Assembly (NCBI GenBank): GCA_903862715.1
Contig: CAIOYY010000029.1
Coordinates: 1 to 41,132 of the forward strand
Reading direction: 5' to 3'
Source of the DNA: an uncultured Alphaproteobacteria bacterium
GTDB taxonomy: Bacteria > Pseudomonadota > Alphaproteobacteria > Micropepsales > Micropepsaceae
Length of the DNA: 41,132 nucleotides
The notes beneath the pieces were generated by a model that did no database searches, was not told the origin of the DNA, and saw only the letters and a program-made list of their open reading frames with translations. Both the position numbers and the translations under genes were made by a program. Of the stretch, positions 9,282 through 19,480 are shown in pieces; positions within the stretch are counted from its first letter, which is position 1, and each line of letters opens with the position of its first letter.

Positions 9282-11396
9282 CTACTCCGTGTGCAGTGCC
9301 GCGAGCACAATCGCCTGGGTCAGAAGCTGGGGAAGCACTTCGGCGCGGTCTGCGCCGGGCGAAAAATAGAGATATAGCGGAACGCCGTTGCGGCCATATT
9401 CGGACAGGAGTGCGGTGATCTCCGGATTCTGATTGGTCCAGTCCGCCTTCACGGCAACGATGCCCTCTTCCTGAAAGCGCTCCTTGAGCGCCTCGCTGGA
9501 CAACGCGACCTGTTCGTTCACGAGACAGGTAATGCACCAGGCAGCGGTCGCATTGACGAACACCGGCGTTCCGGCGGCGCGCAATTCAGCAAGGCGGCCA
9601 GAGGAAAAATTTTCATAAGCCAGGCTTCCGCCGGATGCGTTCGTCTCGGTGGCGACGCTCTCGCCGACGCGCAGAACCAGCAGCACCGTTAACAGCAATC
9701 CCAACGCCGCACTCGCAAGTCCGACGACCCCGCCGCGTCCGGTGGCATTGCGGCTGGCACCGAAGGCCCATAGCGCGAATGCCAGGGTGAGCGCCGCGGC
9801 AAGAATGGCAAAAAGACCATCAGGGCCCGTCTGCTGCGTCAGCACCCAGACGAGCCACAGAGCCGCACCAAACATCGGAAAAGCGAGCACCTGTTTGAAG
9901 ATATCCATCCAGGGCCCCGGGCGGGGAATATGTTTCAGCACAGAGGGAGAGAACCCGAGCGCGAGAAAAGGAAGCGCAAACCCCACCGCCAGGGAGAGGA
10001 AGATGGCGAGCGAAACCACTGCGCTTTGCGTGGCGGCATAGCCGAGCGCCGCCGCCATGAAAGGTGCCGTGCAGGGCGTCGCAACAACAACCGCCAGCAT
10101 ACCGGTGAAGAAGCTTCCCGTTGCACCGCCTTTGCCCGCGAGGTTTTGTCCCATCCCCGCAAAGCGCCCGGCGCCCACCTGAAATACGCCCGCAAGACTA
10201 AGCCCCACTGCCAACATCAACAGCGCAAGCGCCGCGACAAAGATCGGTTGCTGCAGCTGAAAGCCCCATCCCGCCGCGGACCCACCCGCGCGTAGCGCGA
10301 GCAGCGCTATCGCCAGAAGCAGGAAGGTAACAACCACGCCGCCGGTATAGGCGAGCGCTTCGCGTCTCGCTTCGCCCGGAATGCCGGCAGCATTCGCCAG
10401 GGCCAGCGCCTTCATGGATAGAACGGGAAGGACGCAGGGCATCAGATTGAGGATGATGCCGCCGAGGAATGAGAATGCCAGCGCGGCCCACAAGCCCATC
10501 GAACTCTCGGGCGCAAGTGGAGGAAGCGCGGGCACGGCGCCAGGAGACGCCTCCACCGCAAAAGCTTCCGTCGCGCCGCCCGCCGAGGTCAGCACCAATA
10601 CGCCGGAAATATCGGCAAAGCCTGGACGTTTCGCGGGATCGGCGATTTCCCATCCGGCTTTGGTCTCAATCACCAGTCCGTTCGAAACGGCACGCATAGT
10701 CTGCGCCACCGCCGGTTCGACAATTCCATCCGTATACGGAAAGAATACCGCATCGGCGGGGGAGGCAGCGACGAGGGACAGCTCTTCAAAACGCAAGGAG
10801 AAACGCGTGTCGTTCGCCTCATAGACGGCCGAAAAATCCGCTGCGAGCGGAAGCTTGCCGCGCGCGGCGTCGAAGAAGGCGCGGCTTTCATCGGTCGGCG
10901 GCGCGGGTGCCGCAGAAACCGTCAGCGACAATTCGAGCGAGGTGTTCTCGGGAATGCAGACATCGGCGCAGACGAGCCAGCCGACATCAGCAGGAAGTAC
11001 AATGGTTTCTCCCGGCACCGCATCGGCGGGCGCGGTAATATCGAGAAGGAGCGCGACCTCGGTCTCATAACCGTAATTCATCAGTGGTCCGATGGGGAGC
11101 CGCGACGGATAGGGCCAGGAAATGTCGGAGGCGGACCAGCCGGGCGGCAAAGTCCAGTTAATGAAACTCGGCGCGCCGGAGTCACCGGGATTGCGCCAGT
11201 AAGTATGCCAGCCCTCCCGGATGACTTCATGCAGGGCGATGGTCACCGTCCCACCCGGCGCGATCTCGGTCTGCTCGGCCACGAAGCGCGCTTCCACTTT
11301 CGGCGCGGCATCGGGCGGCAGCCCCGTTTGCGCATGGGCAGGGGCAAGGGACAGGGTCCCCAAGGCGAAAAGGAGGGCGGGCAGCAAATAACGCAT
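9282..11396 (-). CDS. ScsB/DsbD-like thiol:disulfide reductase, 704 aa
   Basis: An inner-membrane protein that carries reducing electrons from the cytoplasm to periplasmic thiol proteins. A signal peptide (MRYLLPALLFALGTLSLAPAHA) is followed by an Ig-like periplasmic domain typical of the ScsB branch (HTYWRNPGDSGAPSFINW). Next come about eight membrane segments with the CcdA-type cysteines in LMPCVLPVLS and ATPCTAPFMAAAL. A C-terminal thioredoxin-like domain carries AWCITC. All three cysteine sites look intact. The ATG at 11396 has GGGGAG 12 bases upstream; a TTG at 11402 would have better spacing. It diverges from rsmD. No copper or other stress partner gene is adjacent. Confidence 0.9.
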   Translation of the reverse strand: MRYLLPALLFALGTLSLAPAHAQTGLPPDAAPKVEARFVAEQTEIAPGGTVTIALHEVIREGWHTYWRNPGDSGAPSFINWTLPPGWSASDISWPYPSRLPIGPLMNYGYETEVALLLDITAPADAVPGETIVLPADVGWLVCADVCIPENTSLELSLTVSAAPAPPTDESRAFFDAARGKLPLAADFSAVYEANDTRFSLRFEELSLVAASPADAVFFPYTDGIVEPAVAQTMRAVSNGLVIETKAGWEIADPAKRPGFADISGVLVLTSAGGATEAFAVEASPGAVPALPPLAPESSMGLWAALAFSFLGGIILNLMPCVLPVLSMKALALANAAGIPGEARREALAYTGGVVVTFLLLAIALLALRAGGSAAGWGFQLQQPIFVAALALLMLAVGLSLAGVFQVGAGRFAGMGQNLAGKGGATGSFFTGMLAVVVATPCTAPFMAAALGYAATQSAVVSLAIFLSLAVGFALPFLALGFSPSVLKHIPRPGPWMDIFKQVLAFPMFGAALWLVWVLTQQTGPDGLFAILAAALTLAFALWAFGASRNATGRGGVVGLASAALGLLLTVLLVLRVGESVATETNASGGSLAYENFSSGRLAELRAAGTPVFVNATAAWCITCLVNEQVALSSEALKERFQEEGIVAVKADWTNQNPEITALLSEYGRNGVPLYLYFSPGADRAEVLPQLLTQAIVLAALHTE

Positions 11397-11536
11397 GGCC
11401 AACCTATACTCCCCTGAAGGCGCGGCTCCAAAGCAGAGTGGGTGATTTTTCCGAAATGTGAGCGCCCGCAACGAGGTCTCGCACCCGCAGCGTCCTTGGG
11501 TTATCGATGGCCGCCATCCTCAACATGTTGAAACCC

Positions 11537-12097
11537 ATGCGGATTACATCTGGTCGCCTTAAGGGCCGCTCCATTGCCGCCCCCGAGGGGCGGGACGTCC
11601 GGCCCACCTCCGACAAAGTGCGCCAGGCGATTTTCAATGTGCTGGAGCACCATGATTTCGGCACGGGATTCGCGCTTCAAGGGGCGCGGGTGATTGACCT
11701 TTTCGCCGGAACAGGAGCGCTCGGCCTCGAGGCCCTGTCGCGTGGCGCGCGCTATGCCCTGCTGATCGACAATGCGCATGAGAGCCGCGCCTATCAGCGC
11801 AATAATGTCGAGGCCATGGGCCTGACCGGCATTACGAAAATATGGAAGCGTGACGCCACCGATCTGGGCAAAAATATCGGCGACAAATTCGATCTCGCCT
11901 TTCTCGATCCGCCTTACCGCAAAGGCCTGATTCTTCCAGCCCTCCATGCATTGAAAGAAGGCGGCTGGCTTCAGCCGGGCGCCCTCGTCATCGCGGAAAT
12001 GGCCTCCGACGAAGATATTCTGTCTACGGATGAATTCGATTTGCTCGACGACCGCAGCTATGGAGAGACCCGGATCCTATTCCTGAAGTCGCGTTAA
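11537..12097 (+). CDS. rsmD: 16S rRNA (guanine966-N2)-methyltransferase, 186 aa
   Basis: Methylates G966 of 16S rRNA using SAM. The N-terminus MRITSGRLKGR and RPTSDKVRQAIFNVL are typical of RsmD. The SAM-binding motif I is DLFAGTGALGLEALSRGA, and the N6/N2 amino-methyltransferase motif is DPPY in LAFLDPPYRKGL. In-frame ATGs at 11507 and 11525 would add up to ten residues; none has a clear ribosome binding site, so the start is chosen by similarity. Its TAA stop shares the sequence TTAA with the convergent gene's stop. Confidence 0.93.
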   Translation: MRITSGRLKGRSIAAPEGRDVRPTSDKVRQAIFNVLEHHDFGTGFALQGARVIDLFAGTGALGLEALSRGARYALLIDNAHESRAYQRNNVEAMGLTGITKIWKRDATDLGKNIGDKFDLAFLDPPYRKGLILPALHALKEGGWLQPGALVIAEMASDEDILSTDEFDLLDDRSYGETRILFLKSR

Positions 12098-12771
12098 GAC
12101 TGCAGATGATCGTAAATCTCGTTCGGGACCTTATCTTCGACAGCCGCATCAAGTTCGACCAAAGATTCGTAGAGAAGCGCCCGAGCCAGAGCCAGCGTCT
12201 CAGGACCGGCCTCACGCCATTGGGTATAGGCCGTGCTCAATGTCGTGCGCAGCGGGCTGTAATTGTTGACGTAGTTGCTGGTACGCCAACGCAGATAGAG
12301 CTGGTTCGCAATGTAATGCTGAACCTGTCCCCGCACCTGCGGATTGAGGATCGTGACATCCACAAGCTTTTTCATCTCAAGGGGACCCGCAAGCCATAAT
12401 TCGTTAAGGTCTGGAATGCTGCTCAGCGACAGGAATGTACGCGCAGCTTCGGAGCTATGAGGGATCATAAACGCATCGCCCATGGGCGGCGTGATTTCGA
12501 TGTTGCCGTCGACATTGTCCATCAATTCGACAAACAGATCGGATTCATTGCGCGTCAGCGCATTGTCCTCATACATCATGATGCCGACCGTGCGGCCGAT
12601 CGCTTCGCTGAGTTCAGGAGTACCTATCGCCCCCCGCAGCGCTTCGACCACGCGCGGATCATCGACGATCGCCTTGCGGTCTGCCGCGGCCGACGCCTCG
12701 GCAAAGGCCGGCACGGCGAAAAGGAACAAAAGAACTGCAACAGTTTTCCACGACGCGAATGTCTTAGACAT
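12094..12771 (-). CDS. exported protein of unknown function, 225 aa
   Basis: I do not recognise the family. A signal peptide (MSKTFASWKTVAVLLFLFAVPAFAEA) predicts export to the periplasm. The mature part is soluble and mostly helical, with an acidic early region (MYEDNALTRNESDLFVELMDNVDG) and an aromatic stretch (HYIANQLYLRWRTSNYVNNY). The ATG at 12771 has GGAG seven bases upstream; the frame is open to 12831 but lacks a better start. The stop overlaps rsmD's stop through a shared TTAA. It lies downstream of mutL, separated by about 185 bases holding a likely terminator, so it probably has its own promoter. Confidence 0.75.
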   Translation of the reverse strand: MSKTFASWKTVAVLLFLFAVPAFAEASAAADRKAIVDDPRVVEALRGAIGTPELSEAIGRTVGIMMYEDNALTRNESDLFVELMDNVDGNIEITPPMGDAFMIPHSSEAARTFLSLSSIPDLNELWLAGPLEMKKLVDVTILNPQVRGQVQHYIANQLYLRWRTSNYVNNYSPLRTTLSTAYTQWREAGPETLALARALLYESLVELDAAVEDKVPNEIYDHLQS

Positions 12772-12888
12772 GACAAGGCTCCCTATTCTCTCCGCGCCAG
12801 CTTGCACGGTGCGAGCGTTCTTCGTCCCCACTTAACGGTCCTTCCCGATTAAAAATCCGGAAAGACCGCGCAGCAGAGCATCCTTGCG

Positions 12889-12943
12889 GCAAATATTACC
12901 GTAAAATGCGGCATTCTCATGCCGATTTCTGCCGGATATTTGC
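12889..12943 (-). terminator. nested hairpin downstream of mutL
   Basis: An inner hairpin, CGGCAT-TCTC-ATGCCG (12909-12924), is followed on the minus strand by CATTTTA, a plausible Rho-independent terminator for mutL. It sits inside a larger 8-bp inverted repeat (GCAAATAT at 12889-12896, ATATTTGC at 12936-12943). Confidence 0.5.
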
Positions 12944-12955
12944 GTTTTCCGAAGA

Positions 12956-14842
12956 CTATCGCCTGCCGAAAAGACGCTCGATATCGGCAAGCTTCAGTTC
13001 CACATAGGTCGGACGTCCATGGTTGCACTGCCCGGTATGGGGCGTTCCCTCCATGTCGCGCAGAAGGGCGTTCATCTCGTCGGCCCCCAATTTGCGGCCC
13101 GCGCGGACGCTGCCATGGCACGCCATGGTGGCGAGTACATGGTCGAGCCGTTCCTTCAATGTGTGCGCGGTATCGCTTTCGCCAAGTTCGTCGGCGATGT
13201 CGCGCAGCAAAGATTTGATATCGAGATCGCCCAGAATCGCGGGGGTCTCGCGCACAAGGACCGCAGAGCCGCCAAAATCGTCGACGACGAGCCCGAATGC
13301 CGCGAGATCCTTGCGGCGCGCCATGATCCGTTCCGCGCCCGCTTCTTCGAGCTCGACCACTTCGGGAACGAGCAGAGGCTGCCGGGCAATGCCGCCTGCA
13401 GCGACCGCGTCTTTCATGCGCTCATAAACAATGCGTTCATGCGCCGCATGTTGATCGACCAGCATCATGCCGTCATGTGTCTGCGCGACGATATAGGTGT
13501 TGTGCACCTGCCCGCGCGCCACCCCCATGGCGGGCGCCGCGTGCTCATGCTCCACCCCGGACCCGTGATCGTGATGGCCCGCAGGCTCATGCACGCGTTC
13601 ATGATCGTGATCGAGTTCATGAGGTTCGGACAGCGCGTTATATTCCCGCGCGCCATCGAGGGGCCGATAGAAAGTACGCGCTTCCTCGGCAAGGCCGGAG
13701 GACACGAAGGGCCGGGCATTCGCGGGCGGCGCAAACGACATCCCCTGCTGCACGGCGCCCGGGCTGCGAAAGGCTGCCATCGCCGCAGAGGCCACCGTCG
13801 AGGACGCACGATGGGCCTCGTTATGCAGAGCGGCTTTCAGCGCGCCGACAATAAGCCCGCGCACAAGACCGGCATCCCGAAAGCGCACTTCGGTTTTCGC
13901 GGGATGCACATTCACATCGACAAAAGCGGGATCGCATTCGAGAAACAACGCCATCGCCGGATGACGGCCGCGCACCAGATAATCCGCATAGGCGCCCCGC
14001 ACCGCGCCGAGCAGCATACGGTCGCGCACGGGGCGATTATTGACGAACAGGAACTGCATTTGCGCCGTGGCGCGATGATAGGTCGGAAGCCCCGCGAACC
14101 CCGAAAGCCGAACGCCTTCGCGCGTGGCATCAATGGGCGCGGCATTGTCGGCGAAATCGCGGCCGAGAACGCGGGCCAAACGGCGCAATTTTCCGTCGAA
14201 CAAAGCGGATTCGGCCGCCAACGATAAAACGGTTTTTCCGTCGTCGATCAGCGTGAAAGCGACATCGGGCCGCGCCATTGCCAGCCGCTTCACCACATCG
14301 ATGACGGCAAGCGATTCCGCGCGCGCCGATTTCATGAATTTCAATCGAGCGGGTGTGGCGAAGAAAAGATCCTGCACCTCGACCCGCGTGCCGTGCTGGC
14401 CCGGACTTAAATAGGCGGCGGGCGCGGGCTTTGAGAGCCTTCCGCCGTCGACGCGAATGACATGCGCGTCGCTCGTTATGGTGCGGCTTGTGACGGACAG
14501 ACGCGCGATGGCGCCGATGGAGGGAAGCGCCTCACCGCGAAACCCCATCGTTGCAATATGGGTGAGATCGTCATGACCATTGGCGGCAATGGGAAGTTTC
14601 GAGGTCGCGTGCCGTTCAATGGCAAGAAGCAGCGAGGCGGCATCCATCCCCTCGCCGTCGTCTTCGACAAGGATGAGAGACGTGCCGCCGTCGGCGACCG
14701 TAACCACGATCTTGCCTGACCCCGCATCAAGTGCGTTCTCTACCAGTTCCTTGACGGCGCTCGCGGGACGCTCGACCACCTCGCCTGCGGCGATCTGGTT
14801 GATCGTGCCTTCCGTCAGACGCCTTATGGGCCGTCCGGTCAC
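12956..14842 (-). CDS. mutL: DNA mismatch repair protein MutL (endonuclease type), 628 aa
   Basis: Mismatch-repair ATPase and nicking endonuclease. The N-terminal GHKL ATPase shows [33 protein letters not shown] and [12 protein letters not shown]. The C-terminal domain has the metal-binding endonuclease motif [12 protein letters not shown] (residues 463-474), plus ACHGSVRAG and QCNHGRPTY, so it is the nicking type used where MutH is absent. The inter-domain linker (~residues 408-434) is unusually rich in histidine (ten within 27 residues). Four bases separate pgi's stop from the mutL start. No good ribosome binding site is seen, so coupling to pgi is plausible. Confidence 0.97.
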   Translation of the reverse strand: MTGRPIRRLTEGTINQIAAGEVVERPASAVKELVENALDAGSGKIVVTVADGGTSLILVEDDGEGMDAASLLLAIERHATSKLPIAANGHDDLTHIATMGFRGEALPSIGAIARLSVTSRTITSDAHVIRVDGGRLSKPAPAAYLSPGQHGTRVEVQDLFFATPARLKFMKSARAESLAVIDVVKRLAMARPDVAFTLIDDGKTVLSLAAESALFDGKLRRLARVLGRDFADNAAPIDATREGVRLSGFAGLPTYHRATAQMQFLFVNNRPVRDRMLLGAVRGAYADYLVRGRHPAMALFLECDPAFVDVNVHPAKTEVRFRDAGLVRGLIVGALKAALHNEAHRASSTVASAAMAAFRSPGAVQQGMSFAPPANARPFVSSGLAEEARTFYRPLDGAREYNALSEPHELDHDHERVHEPAGHHDHGSGVEHEHAAPAMGVARGQVHNTYIVAQTHDGMMLVDQHAAHERIVYERMKDAVAAGGIARQPLLVPEVVELEEAGAERIMARRKDLAAFGLVVDDFGGSAVLVRETPAILGDLDIKSLLRDIADELGESDTAHTLKERLDHVLATMACHGSVRAGRKLGADEMNALLRDMEGTPHTGQCNHGRPTYVELKLADIERLFGRR

Positions 14843-14846
14843 GCGC

Positions 14847-16148
14847 CTATTTTCCTTCCAGATACGCCCTTGCGAGCACTTTGCCGTCTTCCACCGCAGG
14901 CTGATCGAACGGGTCGACGCCCGTCAATTGCCCGGTGAGAATCGTCTCCAGCATAAAGTGCATAAAGAGCGCCCCGATAGCGCGTTCGTCCACTGTCTTG
15001 AGATGAAGGGTCCGGACCGGACGCCCCCGCCGCGCGAGCGTTTCCGCCGTGGCGCGCGCCTCGGCCTCGACCAGATCGCCCAGATGTTTACCGGCGAGAT
15101 AGGAAAGGCCCAGGTTTTGCGCCTCCGACACCGGAACGACAGGCCCTTTTCCGGCGGTATCCGTCCATGCCACCGTAAAGAGCGCCTGCCCCGGCCCATC
15201 GAGAAAAAGCTGTAACTGGCTGTGCTGATCGACCGGCCCCAGTGCCGCGACCGGCGTGGTGCCGTTACCGCCTTTGCCGAGACTTTCGGCCCACAGCTGC
15301 CGCCACCAGGCGCCGAACGTATTCAAGCGATCAGCATAGGACCATAAGGTGGTTTCCCGCAAAGCACCTTCGCGCAGAAGCGCGACATGAAGCGCGGCGC
15401 CCGCCGCAGGACCCGATTCCGCAGCCGTATCGGCGCGCGCCGCCGCGAGGACCGCACGGGCTCCCTCGCGAATGGCTTTAGCATCAAGACCCATCAGAAT
15501 GGCCGGGAGAAGCCCGACAACACTGAGCACCGAATAGCGCCCTCCTATTCCCAACGGATGATCGAGAACGGGACAGCCGACGGTCTCGGAAAATTTCCTT
15601 AAAGCGCTGGGCTTTGCTTCCGTTACCACCGCAAAATGTTTCGCAAGATCGTTTCCGTCACCCGCGCTGCGAAGCGCATCGGCCGCGATCAGCGTCTGCA
15701 TCAGCGTTTCCGCCGTGGAGCCCGATTTGGAAATGGCGAGAAAGCGCACGGTTTTGAGGTCGGCGTCCTTCAGCACGGCCTCAAACGTATGATGATCGAG
15801 ATTGTCCAGAAAGCGAACGCGCGGCGTGCCACGCTTATTCGGTACCAGATCGGACAGCGCGCGCCCGCCAAGAGCAGAGCCACCGGTGCCGAGGACAAAC
15901 ACTTCGCCTGCACCCGCGCTGAACGATCGTGCCAGATTTTTCGCTGCCGCGAGATCGTCCTCACGATCCACAATCGTCAGAAGCTCCAGCGGTTCGCCCG
16001 TTTGCAGCAAATCCTGCAACGCGGTTGCCGCTTCCTTCAGCGCCACTTCATAACGAGCACGCGCCGATGGAGTCGCGCTGCTAAGCGCGCGCGCGGAAGC
16101 CATTTCAAAGGGAATAACATCGGACATCTCGGGAAATGCTAGTGACAT
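14847..16148 (-). CDS. pgi: glucose-6-phosphate isomerase (short form), 433 aa
   Basis: Interconverts glucose 6-phosphate and fructose 6-phosphate. Sugar-phosphate-binding SIS motifs are visible: [17 protein letters not shown] (residues ~87-103) and [13 protein letters not shown]. Also present are [15 protein letters not shown], the [17 protein letters not shown] signature region, and [14 protein letters not shown]. At about 433 aa it belongs to the shorter bacterial form rather than the ~549-aa E. coli type. The frame is open to 16274, overlapping the M16 gene, so a later start is needed. The ATG at 16148 has AGGA only one base away; 16127 is an alternative. It lies 46 bases after the M16 pair. 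Confidence 0.92.
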   Translation of the reverse strand: MSLAFPEMSDVIPFEMASARALSSATPSARARYEVALKEAATALQDLLQTGEPLELLTIVDREDDLAAAKNLARSFSAGAGEVFVLGTGGSALGGRALSDLVPNKRGTPRVRFLDNLDHHTFEAVLKDADLKTVRFLAISKSGSTAETLMQTLIAADALRSAGDGNDLAKHFAVVTEAKPSALRKFSETVGCPVLDHPLGIGGRYSVLSVVGLLPAILMGLDAKAIREGARAVLAAARADTAAESGPAAGAALHVALLREGALRETTLWSYADRLNTFGAWWRQLWAESLGKGGNGTTPVAALGPVDQHSQLQLFLDGPGQALFTVAWTDTAGKGPVVPVSEAQNLGLSYLAGKHLGDLVEAEARATAETLARRGRPVRTLHLKTVDERAIGALFMHFMLETILTGQLTGVDPFDQPAVEDGKVLARAYLEGK

Positions 16149-16194
16149 TTCCTGCGCATGACCAGCGCCGATCCGCTTTGCAGTTGTGACAAGA

Positions 16195-17556
16195 TTATGG
16201 TGCGGCCGGCGCTTCCTGTGAAACACCCGCATCATCGTCGGGAGCCTCTTCGGCAGGAGCCGGTGTTCCCGCAATCACAATTACCAACTCGTCCGGATTG
16301 TAATAGGTCCGGGCGACTTCGTTTACCTTTTCCAGCGTGACCGCTTCGATAAGACTGTTACGTTCCGAGACATATTCAGGTCCAAGCCCCGCGCGCTGAA
16401 ACCCATTCAACGCGCCCGCAATCTTGGAATTGGAATCGAGTCCCAAGGGGAAAGAACCGGTGAGATAGGTTTTCGCATCGGCAAGTTCCATCTCGGTCAC
16501 GCCTTCGGTTGCGAAGCGAGTCATTTCCGCTTTCGTAACTTCGAGCGCCGTCTGAACGCGCGTACGCTCGCTCTGGACCGACCCCTGTATCAGAGCGGCC
16601 GAACGCAGATCCTGCAAGCCAGTCGAAATGCCATAGGTGAGTCCACGCTTCTCGCGCACCTCGTCCATCAGACGCGACGAGAAACCACCGCCGCCGAAAA
16701 TGTAATTGGCGACGTAGGTCGGAATGAAATCGGGACTGGCGCGCATCGGGCCATCGAGACCGAAAATCACCGCAGGCTGCGGAATCGCCATATCGATGAC
16801 CTCGGTGCCCGGCGCACCGAAAGCGGTCGGCGCCGCAACGGGCTCGACATTGCCGACCGGCATGGGACCGAACACCTGTTCGAGATAGACGCCGAGCTGG
16901 CCCGCGTCGATGTCGCCCGCGACCGCGATCTTCGCACCGCCGCGCACAAGATGCGTTTCCGCGAAGCTCCTGATGTCGGCGGCGGAGATCGCTGCGACGC
17001 TGTCGAAGGTACCGCTTCCGTCATGAGCATAAGGGTGGGTGCCAAAGTAGGCCGTCGCCCAGGCCTTGGCGGCGATGGTCGAGGGATCTTCCTGGTCCTG
17101 CTGCAGGCCCGCCAAAGTCTGCGCACGGACGCGCTCGATCGGTTCGGCATCGAAGCGCGGCGCGTGCAGCGCGAGCGCCATCAAACGGAATGCTTCGTCG
17201 GCATTTTCGGTGAGCGTCGAAAGCGTGACGACAAGATAATCGGTACCCGTGCCGAAACCGAGACGTATGGCATAGGTTTCCAGTGCTTCCTTGAAGGCGT
17301 TATCGTCGAGATCGCCCGCGCCTTCGTTGAGAAGCGAAGACATCATCGATGCCACGCCCGGAAGATCAGTCGGGTCATAGGCAGAGCCTGCGGGAATCGC
17401 GATGCTGACGGCGATCATCGGAATCGTATGTTCTTCCGACAGCCAGGCCTCCACGCCTTCCGGCGCATCCACGGTAACGATTTCGGCGGCGTTGACCGAT
17501 AAAGGCGCGACGAACAGCGCGGTGATAACAAGAAGGTCGCGGAACAATCGTCTCAT
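16195..17556 (-). CDS. M16 peptidase family, non-catalytic subunit, 453 aa
   Basis: An exported pitrilysin-family protein with signal peptide MRRLFRDLLVITALFVAPLSVNA. It lacks the zinc motif HxxEH: the equivalent place reads GVASMMSSLLNEG. It keeps the substrate-binding R/Y motif of the partner subunit in FSSRLMDEVREKRGLTYGIST. In this family two half-proteins, one with the zinc site and one with the R/Y site, form the active peptidase. The start overlaps the upstream catalytic gene's stop as ATGA, consistent with 1:1 production. The C-terminal tail is Ala/Pro/Glu-rich. The substrate is unknown. Confidence 0.9.
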   Translation of the reverse strand: MRRLFRDLLVITALFVAPLSVNAAEIVTVDAPEGVEAWLSEEHTIPMIAVSIAIPAGSAYDPTDLPGVASMMSSLLNEGAGDLDDNAFKEALETYAIRLGFGTGTDYLVVTLSTLTENADEAFRLMALALHAPRFDAEPIERVRAQTLAGLQQDQEDPSTIAAKAWATAYFGTHPYAHDGSGTFDSVAAISAADIRSFAETHLVRGGAKIAVAGDIDAGQLGVYLEQVFGPMPVGNVEPVAAPTAFGAPGTEVIDMAIPQPAVIFGLDGPMRASPDFIPTYVANYIFGGGGFSSRLMDEVREKRGLTYGISTGLQDLRSAALIQGSVQSERTRVQTALEVTKAEMTRFATEGVTEMELADAKTYLTGSFPLGLDSNSKIAGALNGFQRAGLGPEYVSERNSLIEAVTLEKVNEVARTYYNPDELVIVIAGTPAPAEEAPDDDAGVSQEAPAAP

Positions 17557-18992
17557 GGCGTCAACGGCGACAAGGTTCCGGTCACCGCCTCCTTTTTGAT
17601 GAGGTAGGTACGGGCGACGTTCTGAACGTCTTCGGGAGTAACCTGTTCGATGCGATCGGGCCAGGTCTGAACATCGGCGACCGTAAGACCGACCGTGAGC
17701 GAGACGCCATAATCCATCGCGAGCGCGAATTGACTGTCCTGTTCGTAGGTATGGGCCGCAACAAGCCGCGTGCGGGCACGTTCGAACTCGCCTGTTTCGG
17801 GCGGAGCGTTGAACATTTCCGCCAGGACTTCGTCCATCGCGGCTTCGAGCTGTTCGAAACTGACGCCGTCACGCGGATAGGCGTAGACGCCGAATTCGCC
17901 AAGGCTGGCCGAGCTGCCGTCATAATAAGAACCCGCTGACACAGCGAGCTGCCGTTCGACCACGAGGTCACGGTAAAGGCGGCTGGTCGCACCACCACCC
18001 AGAATCGCCGTCAGCATATCCAATGCTTCGGCCGTTCCGGGTTCGCCGGATTTGTAACTCGGCACGCGATACATGCGCGACAGCATGGGAAGGCGCGCGT
18101 CGGCATGAGCGAGATCGATGCGCGTTTCGGAAAGACGCGGCGGCTGCGCCGGATGGGCACGCGGCGCCAGTTCGCGTGCGGGCACGAGACCATAGGTTTC
18201 GCGCGCGAGGTCTAGAACTTCCATCGGCTCGACGTCGCCCGCTACCACCAGCATCGCGTTGTTCGGCGCGTAGTGATGGGTATAGAAGTCGATCGCTTCC
18301 TGGCGACCGATCTGCTGGATTTCTTCGTCCCAGCCGATAACCGGACGGCCATAGGGATGCGAGAGAAACAGCGCCGCCGACATCTGCTCGCGCAATTGAG
18401 CGGTCGGATCGGATTCGACGCGCATATTGCGTTCTTCGCGTACGACTTCGCGCTCGGTCGCCACGTTCTCTTCGGAGAGATTAAGGTTTTCCATGCGGTC
18501 CGCTTCGAGTTCCATCACGAGCGGAAGACGGTCTTTGGCGATACGCTGGTAATAGGCGGTGAAATCGTGACCGGTAAAGGCATTATCCTGTCCGCCATTG
18601 CGGGCGACGATGCGGGAGAGATCGCCGGGCGCGATCTTCTCCGTACCCTTGAACATCAGATGTTCGAAGAAATGCGCAATACCGGAAAGTCCGAAGGGAT
18701 CGTCGACGCCGCCGACGCGATACCAGACCATATGCGTGACGACAGGCGCGCGGTGATCCGGGATCACCAGAATCCGCATGCCGTTATCGAGCATGAATTC
18801 CGCTACACCACCCTCACCCACGACGGCGGACACGGCAGGACCGAGCTCCGGTGCAGAGGCGACCTCGCCTAAGGGGGCGGCGGGTGCATCTGCCTCGACG
18901 GGCGCTTCCGAGCGGCCGGCGAAGTAAGTCGCCAGACCTGCAACGACAATAACGGCTATCGCCGCAAGAGGTGCGCCGACGCCGTTTTTCAT
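17553..18992 (-). CDS. M16 peptidase family, catalytic (zinc) subunit, 479 aa
   Basis: A periplasmic, probably membrane-anchored zinc peptidase. Residues ~8-25 form a hydrophobic anchor or uncleaved signal, followed by a Pro/Ala-rich spacer. The inverted zinc motif is HFFEH at residues 107-111, with the distal glutamate in the EREVVREE region near 180-187. GHDFTAYYQRI and GGGATSRLYRDLV are also typical. It pairs with the overlapping downstream gene, which lacks HxxEH. It lies 19 bases after the BamF-like gene, a conserved neighbourhood in alphaproteobacteria. Confidence 0.92.
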   Translation of the reverse strand: MKNGVGAPLAAIAVIVVAGLATYFAGRSEAPVEADAPAAPLGEVASAPELGPAVSAVVGEGGVAEFMLDNGMRILVIPDHRAPVVTHMVWYRVGGVDDPFGLSGIAHFFEHLMFKGTEKIAPGDLSRIVARNGGQDNAFTGHDFTAYYQRIAKDRLPLVMELEADRMENLNLSEENVATEREVVREERNMRVESDPTAQLREQMSAALFLSHPYGRPVIGWDEEIQQIGRQEAIDFYTHHYAPNNAMLVVAGDVEPMEVLDLARETYGLVPARELAPRAHPAQPPRLSETRIDLAHADARLPMLSRMYRVPSYKSGEPGTAEALDMLTAILGGGATSRLYRDLVVERQLAVSAGSYYDGSSASLGEFGVYAYPRDGVSFEQLEAAMDEVLAEMFNAPPETGEFERARTRLVAAHTYEQDSQFALAMDYGVSLTVGLTVADVQTWPDRIEQVTPEDVQNVARTYLIKKEAVTGTLSPLTP

Positions 18993-19011
18993 CGTCTATA
19001 TCTCATGAAAA

Positions 19012-19458
19012 TTATTGAGCAGGTTGGCCTTCCGGATAGAGCACGCCGCGAGCGTATTCATCGCCCTGATCGGTCCGTCCGGAATCAATTCCGATTTGCT
19101 GTCTGATGGAAGGGTCGGCTACCGACGCGCCGGAGCGTCCAAGGAGAACACGTTCACTGTCGCTATATTCCGCGCCCAGCGCAGCGGCGGCATTGACCGG
19201 GTTCTGCGGGAACAGAGCTTCGCGCGCGAGTTCGGACGGGACGCCGATATTTGCATCCGGCGCACCCGGCTGGGGCGGACGCAAATTGTAATCCGGCGGC
19301 ATGATGAGAGGCGCCTTGGTCAGAACGGTGAATTCGTCGGGCGCCAATTTGGCGACGCCGGTCGCTTCCCGGACGCTCTGGCAACCGGCAAGTGCGATGC
19401 CGATTCCGGCAATCGCCGCCCATGTGGCCCAACGCGACATTTCCATCCGTACCGTCAT
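19012..19458 (-). CDS. BamF-like outer-membrane lipoprotein (DUF3035), 148 aa
   Basis: A predicted lipoprotein with lipobox LAGC: the signal ends IAGIGIALAGCQS, and the cysteine would be lipidated after LspA cleavage; lspA is directly upstream. The mature start shows the DUF3035 hallmark PDEFTVLTKAPLIMPPDYNLRPP. In Caulobacter a protein of this family (BamF) belongs to the beta-barrel assembly machine, so a role in outer-membrane protein assembly is inferred by family. The start at 19458 is supported by GGGAG seven bases upstream; ATGs at 19446 and 19440 are alternatives. Confidence 0.85.
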   Translation of the reverse strand: MTVRMEMSRWATWAAIAGIGIALAGCQSVREATGVAKLAPDEFTVLTKAPLIMPPDYNLRPPQPGAPDANIGVPSELAREALFPQNPVNAAAALGAEYSDSERVLLGRSGASVADPSIRQQIGIDSGRTDQGDEYARGVLYPEGQPAQ

Positions 19459-19480
19459 AACGCGACTCCCGGTAACCGGC

